In this document: positions 24,196-35,079 of the stretch, in pieces
Position numbering within the stretch: the stretch's first letter is position 1
Layout of the letters: each line of letters opens with the position of its first letter
From: Rhopalosiphum padi
Lineage: Eukaryota > Arthropoda > Insecta > Hemiptera > Aphididae
DNA length: 64,000 nucleotides
Direction of reading: 5' to 3'
Assembly (NCBI RefSeq): GCF_020882245.1
Contig: NC_083597.1
Location: forward strand, 8,404,581-8,468,580
Notes under the pieces: model-generated
Database searches by the model: none
What the model saw: only the letters and a program-made list of their open reading frames with translations
What the model was told of the DNA's origin: nothing
Translations under genes and position numbers: made by a program

Positions 24196-24767
24196 TAGGG
24201 CTCGGAAGTTGATGACCTCAAAAACATTAATAAAAAATTACCTCAAAAAATTATATGTATATTTGTTTTAAATTAATAAAAATATATTTTTTTTAAATTG
24301 TACTCTATTTTACTATACAATTCTATATACATTTATCAAAGCTTACAAATTACTCAAAATATGACATAAAAATTACCAAGAATGTCCTTAAAAATTAAAT
24401 AAAAATTTTTTCGACATTTAGAAAATAATAATTTTCGACAACAACGACTGTAATCGATGAGATAAAATCGGATAGGTACTAATCTTAGTCCGTGGTAATT
24501 TCAAAGTAAGTTCTAAGTAAGTTATCAGCATAATGATAAGAAGGGAACTAATATGAAATCAGTAAAATTGACTAAAAATGTGGGAAAATGACCTAAAAAT
24601 GTCAAAAAATGACTTAAAAGTAATTAACACCAAAAAATGCAAAAAAAATACAAAATAAAAATTAGTTGTGCAGATTCACATACTAATGAAACACATTTGT
24701 AGCTAGGAGAGCATCGTCTAAAAAGTTCCAAAAAAAAAAAAAAAAATGCATCAACTTACAAGCCCTA
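24196..24767. mobile_element. hAT-type MITE with perfect 8-bp target duplication
   Basis: The ends TAGGGCTCGGAAGTTGATG and CATCAACTTACAAGCCCTA are inverted repeats with two mismatches. TTTATTAC flanks both ends (24188-24195 and 24768-24775). The 572-bp body is A-rich, repeats the motif GACCTAAAAATG-like, and has no ORF. Eight-base duplications point to hAT mobilisation. Confidence 0.85.
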
Positions 24768-24924
24768 TTTATTACTGTTACATTCTATATTATAAAACAA
24801 TTTTGATATAGATTTATGTATTAAACATTATTATTATTTTTTTTTTTTGTGAAGAGAAATTAAGTGATGAATGATAATTTTATAATGACAGAAATAGTTT
24901 ATTTACCAAGTGTTAAAAAAAAAT

Positions 24925-24950
24925 AATTAATTAATTAATTAATTAATTAA
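24925..24950. repeat. (AATT)n microsatellite
   Basis: A perfect run of AATT/TTAA units, about 26 bp. Confidence 0.9.
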
Positions 24951-25317
24951 CTTAACTTAACTTCAATCCAAATAAATATATAAAACTTAATATTTAATTT
25001 TTCAGTAACAAATTCACACTAGAACAGTTAAAATTGATGGTCCAAAAAATATTCTGGAAGTTTTTATGGGAGGTGCTAAATGTTAGGAAATTAATTGACA
25101 AGAACTCTAAATGTATGAAAAATAAAAATATAGAATATTATGTTTAGGAAAATTATTTTTTGAAAAATGAAAATATAATAATATAGAAAACAGATTTGTT
25201 AAAAAATAATTTATAGAAAAATAAATGATTGAAAACCTAAAATCATGAAAAAAATCATTCAAAGAAATTGGTATTTATGAAATTTTATTAAAATACCTAA
25301 ATTAATTTTTTAAAAAA

Positions 25318-25485
25318 CAATGAAACTTCCATATAACAAAGTCGAATAAGCAACAAAAAAATTTCGTAATATGGAGGAATTAAATAGAATTACGTATACA
25401 TTAACAATAAAGGTCATATTTATTAAAAATATTTCGTAACAGAAAATTTTGTATAATGGAAGTTAGTTATATGAAAGTTTCACTG
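25318..25485. mobile_element. mariner-like MITE
   Basis: The ends CAATGAAACTTCCATATAAC and GTTATATGAAAGTTTCACTG form a 20-bp inverted repeat with two or three mismatches. TA follows the right end. Length (168 bp) and CAGTGAAACTT-type ends fit Tc1/mariner-derived MITEs. The internal sequence repeats the theme (GTATAATGGAAGTTAG). Confidence 0.6.
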
Positions 25486-25711
25486 TATAAAAAAAACCAT
25501 AAGTTTAAACCTTGCAGTAAGTAGTAAGTACATAACACACGGGTATAGACTATAACTATAAAAGTATATTGAATTAATAAAGTTATAATTTGTAATTTAG
25601 GTAAGTATTTTAAGTATAAAATAATATTTAAAATGAAGTCAATTCAAGTAAAACATTTTATATCTATTACATAGTTTTGGATCATGCAATATAGCATCAA
25701 CAACTGCTTTG

Positions 25712-26008
25712 CATTAAATCCCAGTTGGCACATGCTGATGTGATGTGCCATCAGCATGTAATTCGTCTACTTCTGCTTCCAATACAGATGTTATTAGTTC
25801 AGGAATAATAAAAATAATGTTGTTATGTTCCTGGTCATAATGAACACAGCCTCTATAGAATGTTGTCTGAATGCATGAAAATTTATTAAGTTCTCCGTTA
25901 TCAAATGAAAGAGTCAAAGCTTCTAAAGAGTTAGGTAACACTTTTCTGGCATATCTCATAATTTTTTCGGTTGTTGACCAAGGATATTGCGCAGATGCTT
26001 CCCTATTA
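25712..26008 (-). pseudogene. exon of a MULE-type transposase (N-terminal part)
   Basis: Bounded upstream by an acceptor TTTTAATTTTAG (26009 side). It reads NREASAQYPWSTTEKIMRYA, then TTFYRGCVHYDQEHNNIIFI and EVDELHADGTSHQHVPTG. The block E-LHADGT followed by VP is the opening of the MULE catalytic domain (first catalytic Asp in HADGT). The frame then stops and no second catalytic motif follows, so this is a fragment. It shares strand with the exons upstream at 26.1-28.2 kb and may be their 3' end, or it may be a separate insertion. Confidence 0.6.
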
Positions 26009-26104
26009 CTAAAATTAAAAAAACAAATTTAAGTGTAAATTTGAACTAAATTCTAGTTAATAAGAATTAAGAAAAAAATACTTTCGAGCTTCTTCATCGT
26101 ATAA

Positions 26105-27215
26105 ATATTTTTCAATAAACCGCTTTCATTAATAGCTCTACCATTGATAATATCTCTGAAATCTTATAATTTTTTTTATTATTTTGAGGAAGTCTGTGAT
26201 GAATATTATTAATAATGATTGCATTCATTTCATCTTTAAGCTCAGTACAATAACTACATACATCTAAACGAGGATGCCCAAAACTGAGATTGAAATTTTT
26301 GTGAAATATGGCTTTGTATTTACCAATTGAAGCAATGGGTTGATCTGTGCGTTTCATTTCAATTGTCCATGGAAGATACATTTTATTAAGGGAAAGATAT
26401 GGCTGCAAGTAACATCGATCTGAATCTTTACGAGAATAGTGACATTTTTGACATTAAATTGCTGAATGTGATTAGTAATGGATACAGTTGTAGTTATATC
26501 CATTAATGTGATACAAGTACCACCTCTTTTTTCTTTTGGACTTGAATGTATTTTTTTGAAACTATTTGACAATATATTTAATTTTCTTCTAGTCATACCA
26601 GTTATATCAGAAAATGCTTTTGCACAAACAGGTATCTTTTCATTTTCCAAAGGAATAAAATACTTGACAACTAAACAATCGTTTTTAGACAAATTTGCCC
26701 GACGATTCGTTTTGGTTTTTCTATCCACATGTATGATAAAAGAAACTTATCTTGTTTAATTTTTAAAGTTTCTGAAGATAATTTGAACTTGAAATTTTCA
26801 ATATCCTCTAAATTGATTTCAAATACCTTACAAAACGATGAACTTTTATCTTCATGTATACAATTTATTATAAAATCTAATTTTAGTTGATGTTTTTCAA
26901 GTTAAGCAGCTAATTTCTTGTTCACTTCCTATCTCTTTCGACCACTATTTTAACTATTATCAGATCAGAATATTCTTGATCTATACTAAATTTAATAGGT
27001 GGAATATCTACTGATTCCATCAAAGACGTGGAATTTAATGAAGTTTCATTAACAATTCTTAATTCTGAAATAGTTAAGTTATTAACAGTGATGACAGTGT
27101 ATGAATTTGTATTTTGGTTTTCTTCAGATAAAATATTCACTTCATCCTCAAATATTGTAAATTCCATATTCTTAATATCAAGTAATTCAGTACACAGTTC
27201 TTTATCCTTAAATAA
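26105..27215 (-). pseudogene. transposase-derived protein with EKRGG / FNLSFG / CSYC motifs
   Basis: From an acceptor at about 27215 (TTAATTATTTAAG) it begins with DKELCTELLDIKNMEFTIFE and an acidic, Ser/Thr-rich region. Next come VVKYFIPLENEKIPVCAKAF and TRRKLNILSNSF, then SSPKEKRGGTC. After a frameshift near 26410-26450 it continues with SLNKMYLPWTIEMKR, KAIFHKNFNLSFGHPRLDV and CSYCTELKDEM. This motif set (F-CxxxF, EKRGG, FNLxFGxPRxDxCSxC) recurs in animal transposase-like proteins that I cannot name with certainty. Expected downstream catalytic residues are not seen. The frameshift and stops indicate decay or an indel error. Confidence 0.55.
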
Positions 27216-27471
27216 TTAAAAAAAATAATGTTATTAAGTTATTAATTACTACAGAAGATTAAAAATAACAACTAATTTATAAATATTATTTTGTTTAATA
27301 TTTGATTCTTCTATTAAAATAAGCAGATATTTTTTTTAATAAGTTATTTTTAATACTTTTTATTATTTTAAATAATTAACAATTGTACATATTATAATGT
27401 ATTTTATATAATTTGTATTTGAGTTATTAAAATATGATTGCAATATTTATTTAACTCAAATAGTTTTTTAC

Positions 27472-28167
27472 CTTATTTTGTGTGATATTTTGGATATTAA
27501 ACAACATACTATGGTTGGACTCATGTGGACTGGGTTGTTGATCATATTCAGTAATTTCCTAAAATTATTAAAAGGTACATTTTTTCACATAAATTATTAA
27601 AAACATTTCATATATTATTTATAATATACATTATAAATATTAGAATACCCACCGGTAAGGTATTATAATATTATTATAATATTAGCAATACATCAAATGC
27701 AACATCTTTAAATCTTTAATATAATATATAATATATTGTTATACATATAAAAATTAATTAAAAACATTGGAAAGCAGGTGAAATAATAGTATAATGCAGT
27801 GAAGTATATTATTTAAGTTTGTTATATAATATAAAATATATTATAGAATTTTTCTTACCTCTTGTTGGATAAAGCTAGCCCTTTCAAAAAATGTATTTGA
27901 TTTATTGGTTAACTAATTTTCTACTTTATTCTGTAAACAAATAATTGTGTTCTAATTATAATATATTATTATGAAAGTAATTTTTGTTCAATATGGTTGT
28001 AGTTAAATGATATTAGTTAATAGTTACCTACTTATAATAATATGAGCTTTTAAAATAAGTACAAAGTGCTTACCTTACTAAAATGATGGTAGGTATGTGT
28101 TATCATAATTATTTTCAACTGGCAAAAATAGCTGTCTTGCTACAGCTGTTGTATTTTGTTGATTTTT
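27472..28167 (-). pseudogene. three small upstream exons of the same minus-strand transcription unit
   Basis: Each segment has an acceptor and a donor. 28074-28167 runs from TTTGATTTAG to GTAAGCAC and encodes NQQNTTAVARQLFLPVENNY. 27859-27930 runs from TTGTTTACAG to GTAAGAAA and encodes NKSNTFFERASFIQQE after an in-frame stop. 27472-27558 runs from TAATTTTAG to GTAAAAAAC and encodes EITEYDQQPSPHESNHSMLF. The regular spacing of splice signals supports a real multi-exon gene once. The stops in two exons argue that it no longer makes a full protein. Confidence 0.4.
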
Positions 28168-28319
28168 CTAAATCAAAATAATTATTAAAACTACAGTATG
28201 TAAATTAATTGGAGAGTCAAAAGCTATATTATTTTCTACAGCTACTGATTTTCTAATATTAATTTATATATCTTAGCTATAAAACTAATTATTTTAAATC
28301 TCTCTCAGAATTTTTTAAT

Positions 28320-29261
28320 ATGAATAATAATCTAAATAACAATTATGTAAATATTTTATGTTGCAATATAAGAAGTGTTAACTCAAATTTTGATGAATTA
28401 ATTTTATTCTTAGAAAATGAGATAGATAGTAAAAAATTAGATATAATTGTGTTGACTGAAACCTGGCATGAAGCTTCCATTCACTGTAACTACAATATTA
28501 ATGGTTATAATTTATTTTATTCATCCATAAATAGGAATCAAAGTGATGGTATTTTTATTTTTGTTAAAGATATTTTAAATGTAGAATTTTATGAATATGA
28601 TTTTGTTGAAACTAATTTTGTGAAACTTACCTTGATGAATCTTTGTATACCAATTCATATTCTATTTGTTTATAGATCACCCTCGACTGAGATCAGTAAC
28701 TTTATAAGTATATTAAGGAAAGTTCTAGATGATTATAAATACAAAAGTGGTTATACAACACTTATTGGGGATATGAACATTAACATATTAGGTAATAATT
28801 CAATTAATAACGAATATCTGGATTTATTATCAGAATATGGTTTTGCTTCATTTATAAACATTAACACTAGAGTGCCCATAGGTCGTAACCACTCTTGTAT
28901 TGATCACATATTTACTAAAAGTAATGACCACTTAATTAGTACAGTAAATGCTGGTGTGCTACAGACTGATATCACTGACCATTTTTCAACCGGTTGTTCT
29001 ATACCTATTAATAATGTTTACAAAACTAAAAACAATATTTTTCCTGCAATTGATCATGATAAAATTAATAGGTTTTTGGATAAAGAAAAGTGGTCTGAAA
29101 TATTCAACAAAACAAGTGTTAATGAGTGTTGTAATGCATTTAAAAAAATTATAAATACTGCAATTGATAAATCTACTTCTTATACAGTAATTACTTCCAA
29201 AAACAAGCGTTTAAAAGAGTGGATGTCAGCTGGCTTATTATGTTCCACGCATCACAAGTAA
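28320..29261 (+). CDS. LINE ORF2 endonuclease domain (open reading frame)
   Basis: An ATG start and 313 residues without a stop. The fold motifs of the exonuclease-endonuclease-phosphatase family appear in order: ILCCNIRSVNSN (residues ~11-22), VLTETWHEA (~51), VYRSPSTEI (~119), TLIGDMNINILGN (~145), SCIDHIFTKSND (~192) and TDITDHFSTG (~219, catalytic His). All expected catalytic positions (Asn, Glu, Tyr, Asp/Asn, Asp, His) are present. It would nick target DNA to prime reverse transcription. The frame ends at 29261; downstream LINE text continues in other frames, so the full ORF2 is broken. Confidence 0.88.
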   Translation: MNNNLNNNYVNILCCNIRSVNSNFDELILFLENEIDSKKLDIIVLTETWHEASIHCNYNINGYNLFYSSINRNQSDGIFIFVKDILNVEFYEYDFVETNFVKLTLMNLCIPIHILFVYRSPSTEISNFISILRKVLDDYKYKSGYTTLIGDMNINILGNNSINNEYLDLLSEYGFASFININTRVPIGRNHSCIDHIFTKSNDHLISTVNAGVLQTDITDHFSTGCSIPINNVYKTKNNIFPAIDHDKINRFLDKEKWSEIFNKTSVNECCNAFKKIINTAIDKSTSYTVITSKNKRLKEWMSAGLLCSTHHK

Positions 29262-29624
29262 GCTCTCTCATTAAAATGTAAACAAAATCCAAATAACTTA
29301 AAATTAGAATTACATTATAAAAAATATAAAAATAATTACACAACAATTTTAAGACTATCAAAAGAAAAATTCTATGAAAAGAGATTTTAAAGTGTCTCCT
29401 ATAATCCAAAATTGATATGGCAACTTATAAATGAAGTAACGGGGTCTATAATTAAATGTAAAGATAAATTTGAAACTATAATAAGTAATAATAAGGTATA
29501 TAATGCAAATATAGAGCCGAAAGTAGTATCAGATATTTTCAATAAATTTTTTATTGACATAGGAAAACAACTAGCTGAGAGCTGCGTTAATGTGCTGAAC
29601 AAAGAATTTTCAAATGTTCAAAAA

Positions 29625-30000
29625 CTGGTTGTCCGCAAAAATTGAAATTAAGTACATAAATTTTCGCAAATTATCCGCAAAATTATGGTATATTAAAAAA
29701 TAAAATAAGTGGTTTTTTAAATTTTTTTTTTATTTGCTAAAAAACTGTTTGTCCGCAAAAATTGAAAACTAGTTCGCAAAATCACGCAAATTATCCGCAA
29801 AATAATGGTATACTAAAAAGTGAAGTAATCGAATTTTTTTAATTTTTGCAACATTTCACCAGCATGTCAACCGTTTTTTTTGATTTGCTAAAAAACCACT
29901 TGTCCGCAAAAATTGAAAACTAGTCCGCAAAATCACGCAAATTATCCGCAAAATAATGTATATAACAAAATTCAAAAAACCGCAAATGTACATGCTGTTG
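29625..30000. repeat. CCGCAAA-rich tandem repeat inside the LINE
   Basis: Three imperfect units start GTCCGCAAAAATTGAAA at 29631, 29751 and 29902. Each is followed by CGCAAATTATCCGCAAAA and a T-rich spacer ending in TTTGCTAAAAA. The unit length is about 120-150 bp. It stands where roughly 100 or more residues of RT fingers should be encoded, so it replaced that segment rather than only being added. Confidence 0.85.
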
Positions 30001-31387
30001 AAATGGTGCTGATAACGCCCTTTGTAGTACGACACAGTTTATATATAATAAACTAGATACTGGAAGCAAAGTAAAAGCTATTTTTTTGGATCTAGCTAAA
30101 GCCTTTGATACAGTAAATCACCAAACTCTACTACTAATATTACCTAGTTTTGGAATAAATGACCGCAGTCTAAATTGGTTTCGTAGTTATCTGACAAATA
30201 GAAAACAAAGAGTCAAAATAAATAATGTTACAAGCCAAGATAGTTATATTGAATATGGTGTTCCTCAAGGTAGTGTTTATTCTATACATAAACTCGGTAT
30301 GTGATCTTAATTTGGATGGTTGGGTAGATCCATATGCTGATGATACATGTCTACTTTTCACGGACAAATCGTGGGAAGGAGTTCATTCTAAAGCCACAAT
30401 TGGTATAAACAAAGTTTATAAATGCCTTAGTGAAAAAAATCTAATATTAAATGATGATAAAACTATGTTCATGACTTTTTCCATAAATAAAACTCTCACA
30501 AATGTGAACGCAATAATAATACATAGCTGCACTAATAGTGAAATATGCAACGTACACACTTGCAAGCGTATTAAAGAAGTCTCAAGAATAAGGTACTTAG
30601 GGATTATTTTTGATAACAACTTAAGATGGAATCTTCATTCACACATTCACATAATGTAGTAGGGAAGCTAAGCGCAATAATATATAAATTTAATAAACTC
30701 AAAAACTTGATACCAAAAAAAAACTATACGTATGATATATTTTGCCTTATATCAATCAATATATCAATATGGTCTATTAGTATAGGGTGGACTGGGAGAT
30801 GGCGTTTTAAGACAGTTGCAAGTCAATCAAAATAATATAGTACAAAATTGTTTAAACAAATGTACTCTGGAAGGATCAACTAGACAATATTACTTAGATT
30901 TTTTACTTAGACCTATTCGATTACTTTATAAAAAAATGGTAATTATGTTCATTTTTAAACGTCTAATAAAAAAAAAATAACCCTTTTTATATAGACAAAA
31001 GAGAAAATAGAGTCTATAACATTCCCGTTAAATATTCAATAAAATCTTTCGGTTAATCATTTGTTGACTATCTGGGGTCTACCTATTTTAATTTAATGCC
31101 TTATGAAGCAAAAAAAATATTCACTTACATCAAGGTAATGTTAAAACATTATTTATAACTGGTTATTTTTAGAATTAGTCTAAACTTTTAATTTGATTTT
31201 GTAATAAATGCCTCATTTTTATTGTATGTTAAGTATTAGGTAATAATATTCAAGAAATTGTGTAGTGCATAGATGACAACTTGTTTTGTTTTTTATTACT
31301 TTTATTTTTTCGACTGTATCTATTATATATTAATTTTTTATGTACATAATCTAAAAATTGTTGTTAAATTCTTTTAAAACTGTATAC

Positions 31388-31428
31388 TTTCAATCCCTAA
31401 CACAAGCTTAGCTTAAAAGGGATTGAAA
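31388..31428 (+). promoter_or_regulatory. 3' UTR stem-loop of the LINE
   Basis: TTTCAATCCC and GGGATTGAAA pair perfectly over 10 bp, enclosing a loop with AAGCTTAGCTT. It sits just before the A-rich tail. In several LINE clades a 3' hairpin of this kind is the RNA site recognised by the element's RT; here that role is inferred. Confidence 0.6.
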
Positions 31429-31499
31429 TAGTATATAAGTTAATATCTTTATATTGTTAATTTATGATGATTAAATAATAATAATAAAAAAAAAAATAA

Positions 31500-32094
31500 T
31501 AAATCAACATTTGATATTCTTGACTGTGAATCGCAAATCTATAAGTATTTAAAAAATTGTTGATAGTGTATATACTATAGCTATGTTTATATTTAATTAT
31601 TGAACATTAATTAAATTATAATCATTATGGTTAACATCAATATACTCAGATATATTGATTCTCTATTCCTTATTGTCATTGGTTATTGCTCAGTTCTAAT
31701 GCTTTATTTCCTTATAAAATCGACACAAAAATATAATGATATGAAATAAATAATTTTTGACAAATGATGGATAAATAGTGAAGTCAATAACTCAATATCA
31801 AGAATCAAGATGAAACTTGGAGGTAAAATATACATTTTTAAGACATAATAAAATAATAATAAATATCTATTAAAGTATACAATTTACATGTGAATATAAT
31901 TATATTTTTATTATTTATTTTTTAAACTTATTTACTTATTTACTTTTTTTTACTTATTTATTAAGTTTATTGTTTTTTTTTTTTTTTTATCTTTTATTGG
32001 TTATTTTTCTTGAATAATTTTGTTTAAATAATTTAATCGAATAAATATCGTTGTTCGTAATAGACAGTGTAATACTTTATTTGAAATATTATAA
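31500..32094. other. no gene seen
   Basis: AT-rich, with a T-rich low-complexity run near 31900-31995. Confidence 0.3.
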
Positions 32095-32410
32095 CTATTT
32101 TTTTAATAATGGTAATAATTTGTCTGTTACTTTATCCATTAAACCAGGTCCTTTATGAATTTCATTGGTTCCATAGAATTCTCTAAATACCATTTCAATA
32201 AACATGTCATATTGAATCATGTCCATCGATGGCTCAAGTAAATTCCCGTCAGATACATATTCAGTCCAATTGTAGTTGAATCCATCATTATATGTTTTTG
32301 ATGTTTTGACTAATTCAGGATATTTTCCAATAAATTTTCTGGCAACAGCACCTACAACATACTGTAGTCTACCTCAATCATATTCAGATTTAAGGCATCC
32401 AAATTTGTTT
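32095..32410 (-). pseudogene. C-terminal exon of a P-element/THAP-like transposase
   Basis: The minus strand reads LQYVVGAVARKFIGKYPELV, then NYNWTEYVSDGNLLEPSMD, then EFYGTNEIHKGPGLMDKV, and ends in a stop at 32095-32097. A tyrosine-valine-GxVxxKF block, followed by W-x-x-hxSxGxLxxPS and a final HG-xx-H segment, resembles the C-terminal region of P-like transposases. One TGA interrupts the exon just before GRLQY. No upstream exons were found. The family call is from motif resemblance only. Confidence 0.4.
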
Positions 32411-34190
32411 ACAGTGAAAAATATTCATGGAAAATGTAAATAATACAATATATATGAGTATAATAAATGGAATACCTACATTATTATTAATTTAAATGTT
32501 TCATTTGTTAAACAGTTGTCTATTTAAACCTACACTGATGAGTGATGAGTCTTGTGTATTATGATTCTCGGTAAATACAACATAGGTATTTTTTCCAAGC
32601 AAATACCAACAAAGGCTGAAACAATATTAAAGTAAATATCAAAAATAATTATTAATTACTATTATAATTTGACAATTATTAATAAGTATACAAATTAAAA
32701 GTTCCTTCATACTTATACTTGAATTCAAGAGGAAATTATCATTTAACTCCTCTTGACATTCCTTTCACAAAATTAAAAATGTTTTTCAGAACAGTCTGGT
32801 TTAGTTTCCGATTTATAATGTACTTTGTATCTTTGTAATTTGTTTTTAAATTATTCAAAAGATTTATAAGAGATTGATTTGTACGGAGTAATATTATACC
32901 TTAGTATATATTATACTTTAGTAGTATTATACCTGTAATAAAATTTAATACATAATATATAATTTTTATTTATAATATAAATATTAGTGATGGGTCGAAC
33001 CCTGATTTTTTAAATCGAACCAAACTTTAAATTATTTTTTCGAACTCGAACCGAACCGAACTTTCATATTTTCTCCCGAACTGAACCGAACCTGTTTATG
33101 AATGTGAAAGTAAACTTAATAACTCCAATGATATAATTAATAAAAATCAAATAAAAAAGTCAATCAATAAAATAGTTAATGATCTTGATAAGAATATGTG
33201 TATTGATAAAATTATAAAAAAGTCAATATGTTTAAGAAACACAGATATTTTATATTCAAACCATTTTCAGAATTATTTGATATTGGAGAAAACTCAATAA
33301 ACACATATTTCTGATAAAATATGACATAATAGTAAAATACATAAATTTGGTATTTATTTTCAGTTTTTGAATTCATTAATAATTTACGATTTAATTATAA
33401 TGTATAGTTAATATAAATAATATATGCATTTGATAAAAGAATGGTTTGTGGTTAAAAATTGTATTACTCTTCGAATAGTTGTTTGGAACATAACTTAATT
33501 ACCTATAATAAAATATTTGTATTATTTATGATATTAACTATCCGACCGATATTGTCTGTGAACACTTATAATAATGTTATACAGAATAGAAACAGAGTAG
33601 CCAAGGGGACAAAGGGTATGAGAACATTTTAATACAAATGTTATTTCCAATGGCAAAGCATAAATTACATTATTATATTATCATAATATAAGATATACAA
33701 GAGTAAACAACATATCTAGATATTTATTGGATTTATTTCTTTAATTTTCAGTAATATGACTATTAACTATAAACAATATATGCTCATAAAAATTACCTCG
33801 ACATAAAAGATTTCAACAAATCACTTTATTTCCCAAACTACTGACTAATTGTACTTCTGATCCAATACACAAATATACTGACATTTCATTGTAATATGAA
33901 GATCGTAGATGGTCGATTGCAAAATAATAATCAGCGACTATATTTTGACCTTTGATACAAACTAACATAATTAGGTAGTTACCACAAAAATGCAGATCTA
34001 CATATGTTGCTACACAGTTCGTACTAGAAGCTAATTAAAAAACATACATCAATAATTAAGTAGGTACAAATAAAATAATTACTCACGATTTTAACGAGTA
34101 ATGACTCCTTGCAAGATCGATGAATTATGCCTATAAATCCTACTTCAATGGTCTATTGTAACTGCCATACTACACGTAAACACCACTGAC
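32411..34190. other. AT-rich intergenic sequence with a CGAACCGAAC-rich repeat
   Basis: Near 32985-33095 several GAACCGAAC-type words follow GATGGGTCGAACC. This looks like one end of a degenerate short transposon; the other end is not seen. The rest holds no supported gene. Confidence 0.35.
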
Positions 34191-34194
34191 TATA

Positions 34195-34458
34195 TTGAAA
34201 GTACCTACTAATTACTGCTTTCAAAGATACAGTCTGTCTGTGTCTAATGACAAATATAAATGCATGTTTATAGATCTCTGTGTACACGACTGCATGACCG
34301 ATTTCAACGACAATAATATGACGTTTGATAAAATCAACGAGTTAAAAAGTTTACTATACAATATTAATACCGCGGACAAATCACGAAGTTCCGTGTTCAT
34401 TATTAACTCAGTTAAGAAATCCGCGATTTATAATATCAACCGTTATCTCAACGGGTAA
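34195..34458 (+). CDS. unidentified open frame, composition unlike its surroundings
   Basis: About 88 codons without a stop, with clearly more G+C and CpG than the flanks and a codon pattern that looks coding. Text includes KCMFIDLCVHDCMTDFNDNN, FDKINELKSLLYNIN and SRSSVFIINSVKKSAIYNIN. The leading codon is TTG, so the real start is unknown: it could be an internal exon, or the first ATG within KCM. I do not recognise the family. It could be an orphan host gene, part of a transposon or an endogenised viral gene; nothing seen decides. Confidence 0.35.
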   Translation: MKVPTNYCFQRYSLSVSNDKYKCMFIDLCVHDCMTDFNDNNMTFDKINELKSLLYNINTADKSRSSVFIINSVKKSAIYNINRYLNG

Positions 34459-34621
34459 TTGATGATAACTCGATTCGCCTTCAACGCGGACCGGATTATG
34501 CGCAACCTTAGATAATAATAATAATAATAATCTATTCCGTAGCCACGAGTTTACGCAGCGGAATTTTTCCGTTGCCATAACGCCAGCGCTATCTTACGGT
34601 TGATCAGGTAAACATTTAACA

Positions 34622-34932
34622 ATGAACATACGAGTTTATTTGGTTTATATTATATTGTATTGTGTTTATTTATTATGTATCATGTTATGCAAACGTATAC
34701 GTAAGCGATTGACCGACCATTTACAAATACGATCAGATTGCCGTCATCAACGATTGGCCATGACAAAATAGGAGTAGGTAATTCTTATAATAATCGACTT
34801 AGCCGAATGATTTTATATCCGTTGATCGAACGGATTCCACACTTTCACAGCGGTGTCGACGAGAAATGTTTTTATTTTGTGTGTTTTCAAACTGGTCGAT
34901 ATGCGTATCATACGATTTTGATTCCAAGATAA
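34622..34932 (+). CDS. unidentified small membrane-type ORF, possibly frameshifted into a second frame
   Basis: An ATG at 34622 opens a 49-codon frame ending at 34771. Residues 5-22 are hydrophobic (VYLVYIILYCVYLLCIML), then basic (CKRIRKRL), as in a signal anchor. An overlapping frame (34738-34932) continues with SRMILYPLIERIPHFHSG and CFYFVCFQTGRYAYHTILIP to a stop at 34930. Together they may be one gene broken by a one- or two-base shift near 34740-34770. Composition matches the ORF at 34195-34458, and both sit on the same strand within 740 bp. No function is proposed. Confidence 0.3.
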
Positions 34933-35079
34933 ATCAAGGGGAATCGATGTAGTATTTGGTTAAAAATTGATTTCATCATTGTTCCTGTTGCGTAACCATT
35001 AATACAATATTAATATATGTATATATATAACGATATGTATATTATTATATAATATCCGACATTTTCACCCGAGCCTACA

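Larger units (their letters stand above)
28320..31495 (+). mobile_element. LINE (Jockey/CR1-like) with intact endonuclease and disrupted RT
   Basis: Order: AP endonuclease (28320-29261), linker (YNPKLIWQLINEVTGS to GKQLAESCVNVLNK, 29395-29630), a tandem repeat in place of the RT fingers (29630-30000), RT palm (30020-30660), C-terminal debris (to about 31140), 3' UTR hairpin (31388-31428), and an (AATA)n tail to about 31495. The palm reads IFLDLAKAFDTVNHQTLL and YLTNRKQRVKINN, then GVPQGSV. About 16 nt are missing where the LGPxLF text belongs, shifting the frame into LYINSVCDLN and YADDTCLLFTDKS. The catalytic YADD is intact. No ORF1 is seen upstream, so the copy is 5'-truncated or ORF1 is unrecognised. 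Confidence 0.85.

Noticed and set aside
29625..30000. CRISPR-like array, because of regularly repeated CCGCAAA units
   Set aside because: Only three long imperfect units, no unique spacers, and located inside a eukaryotic LINE; it is an ordinary tandem repeat.
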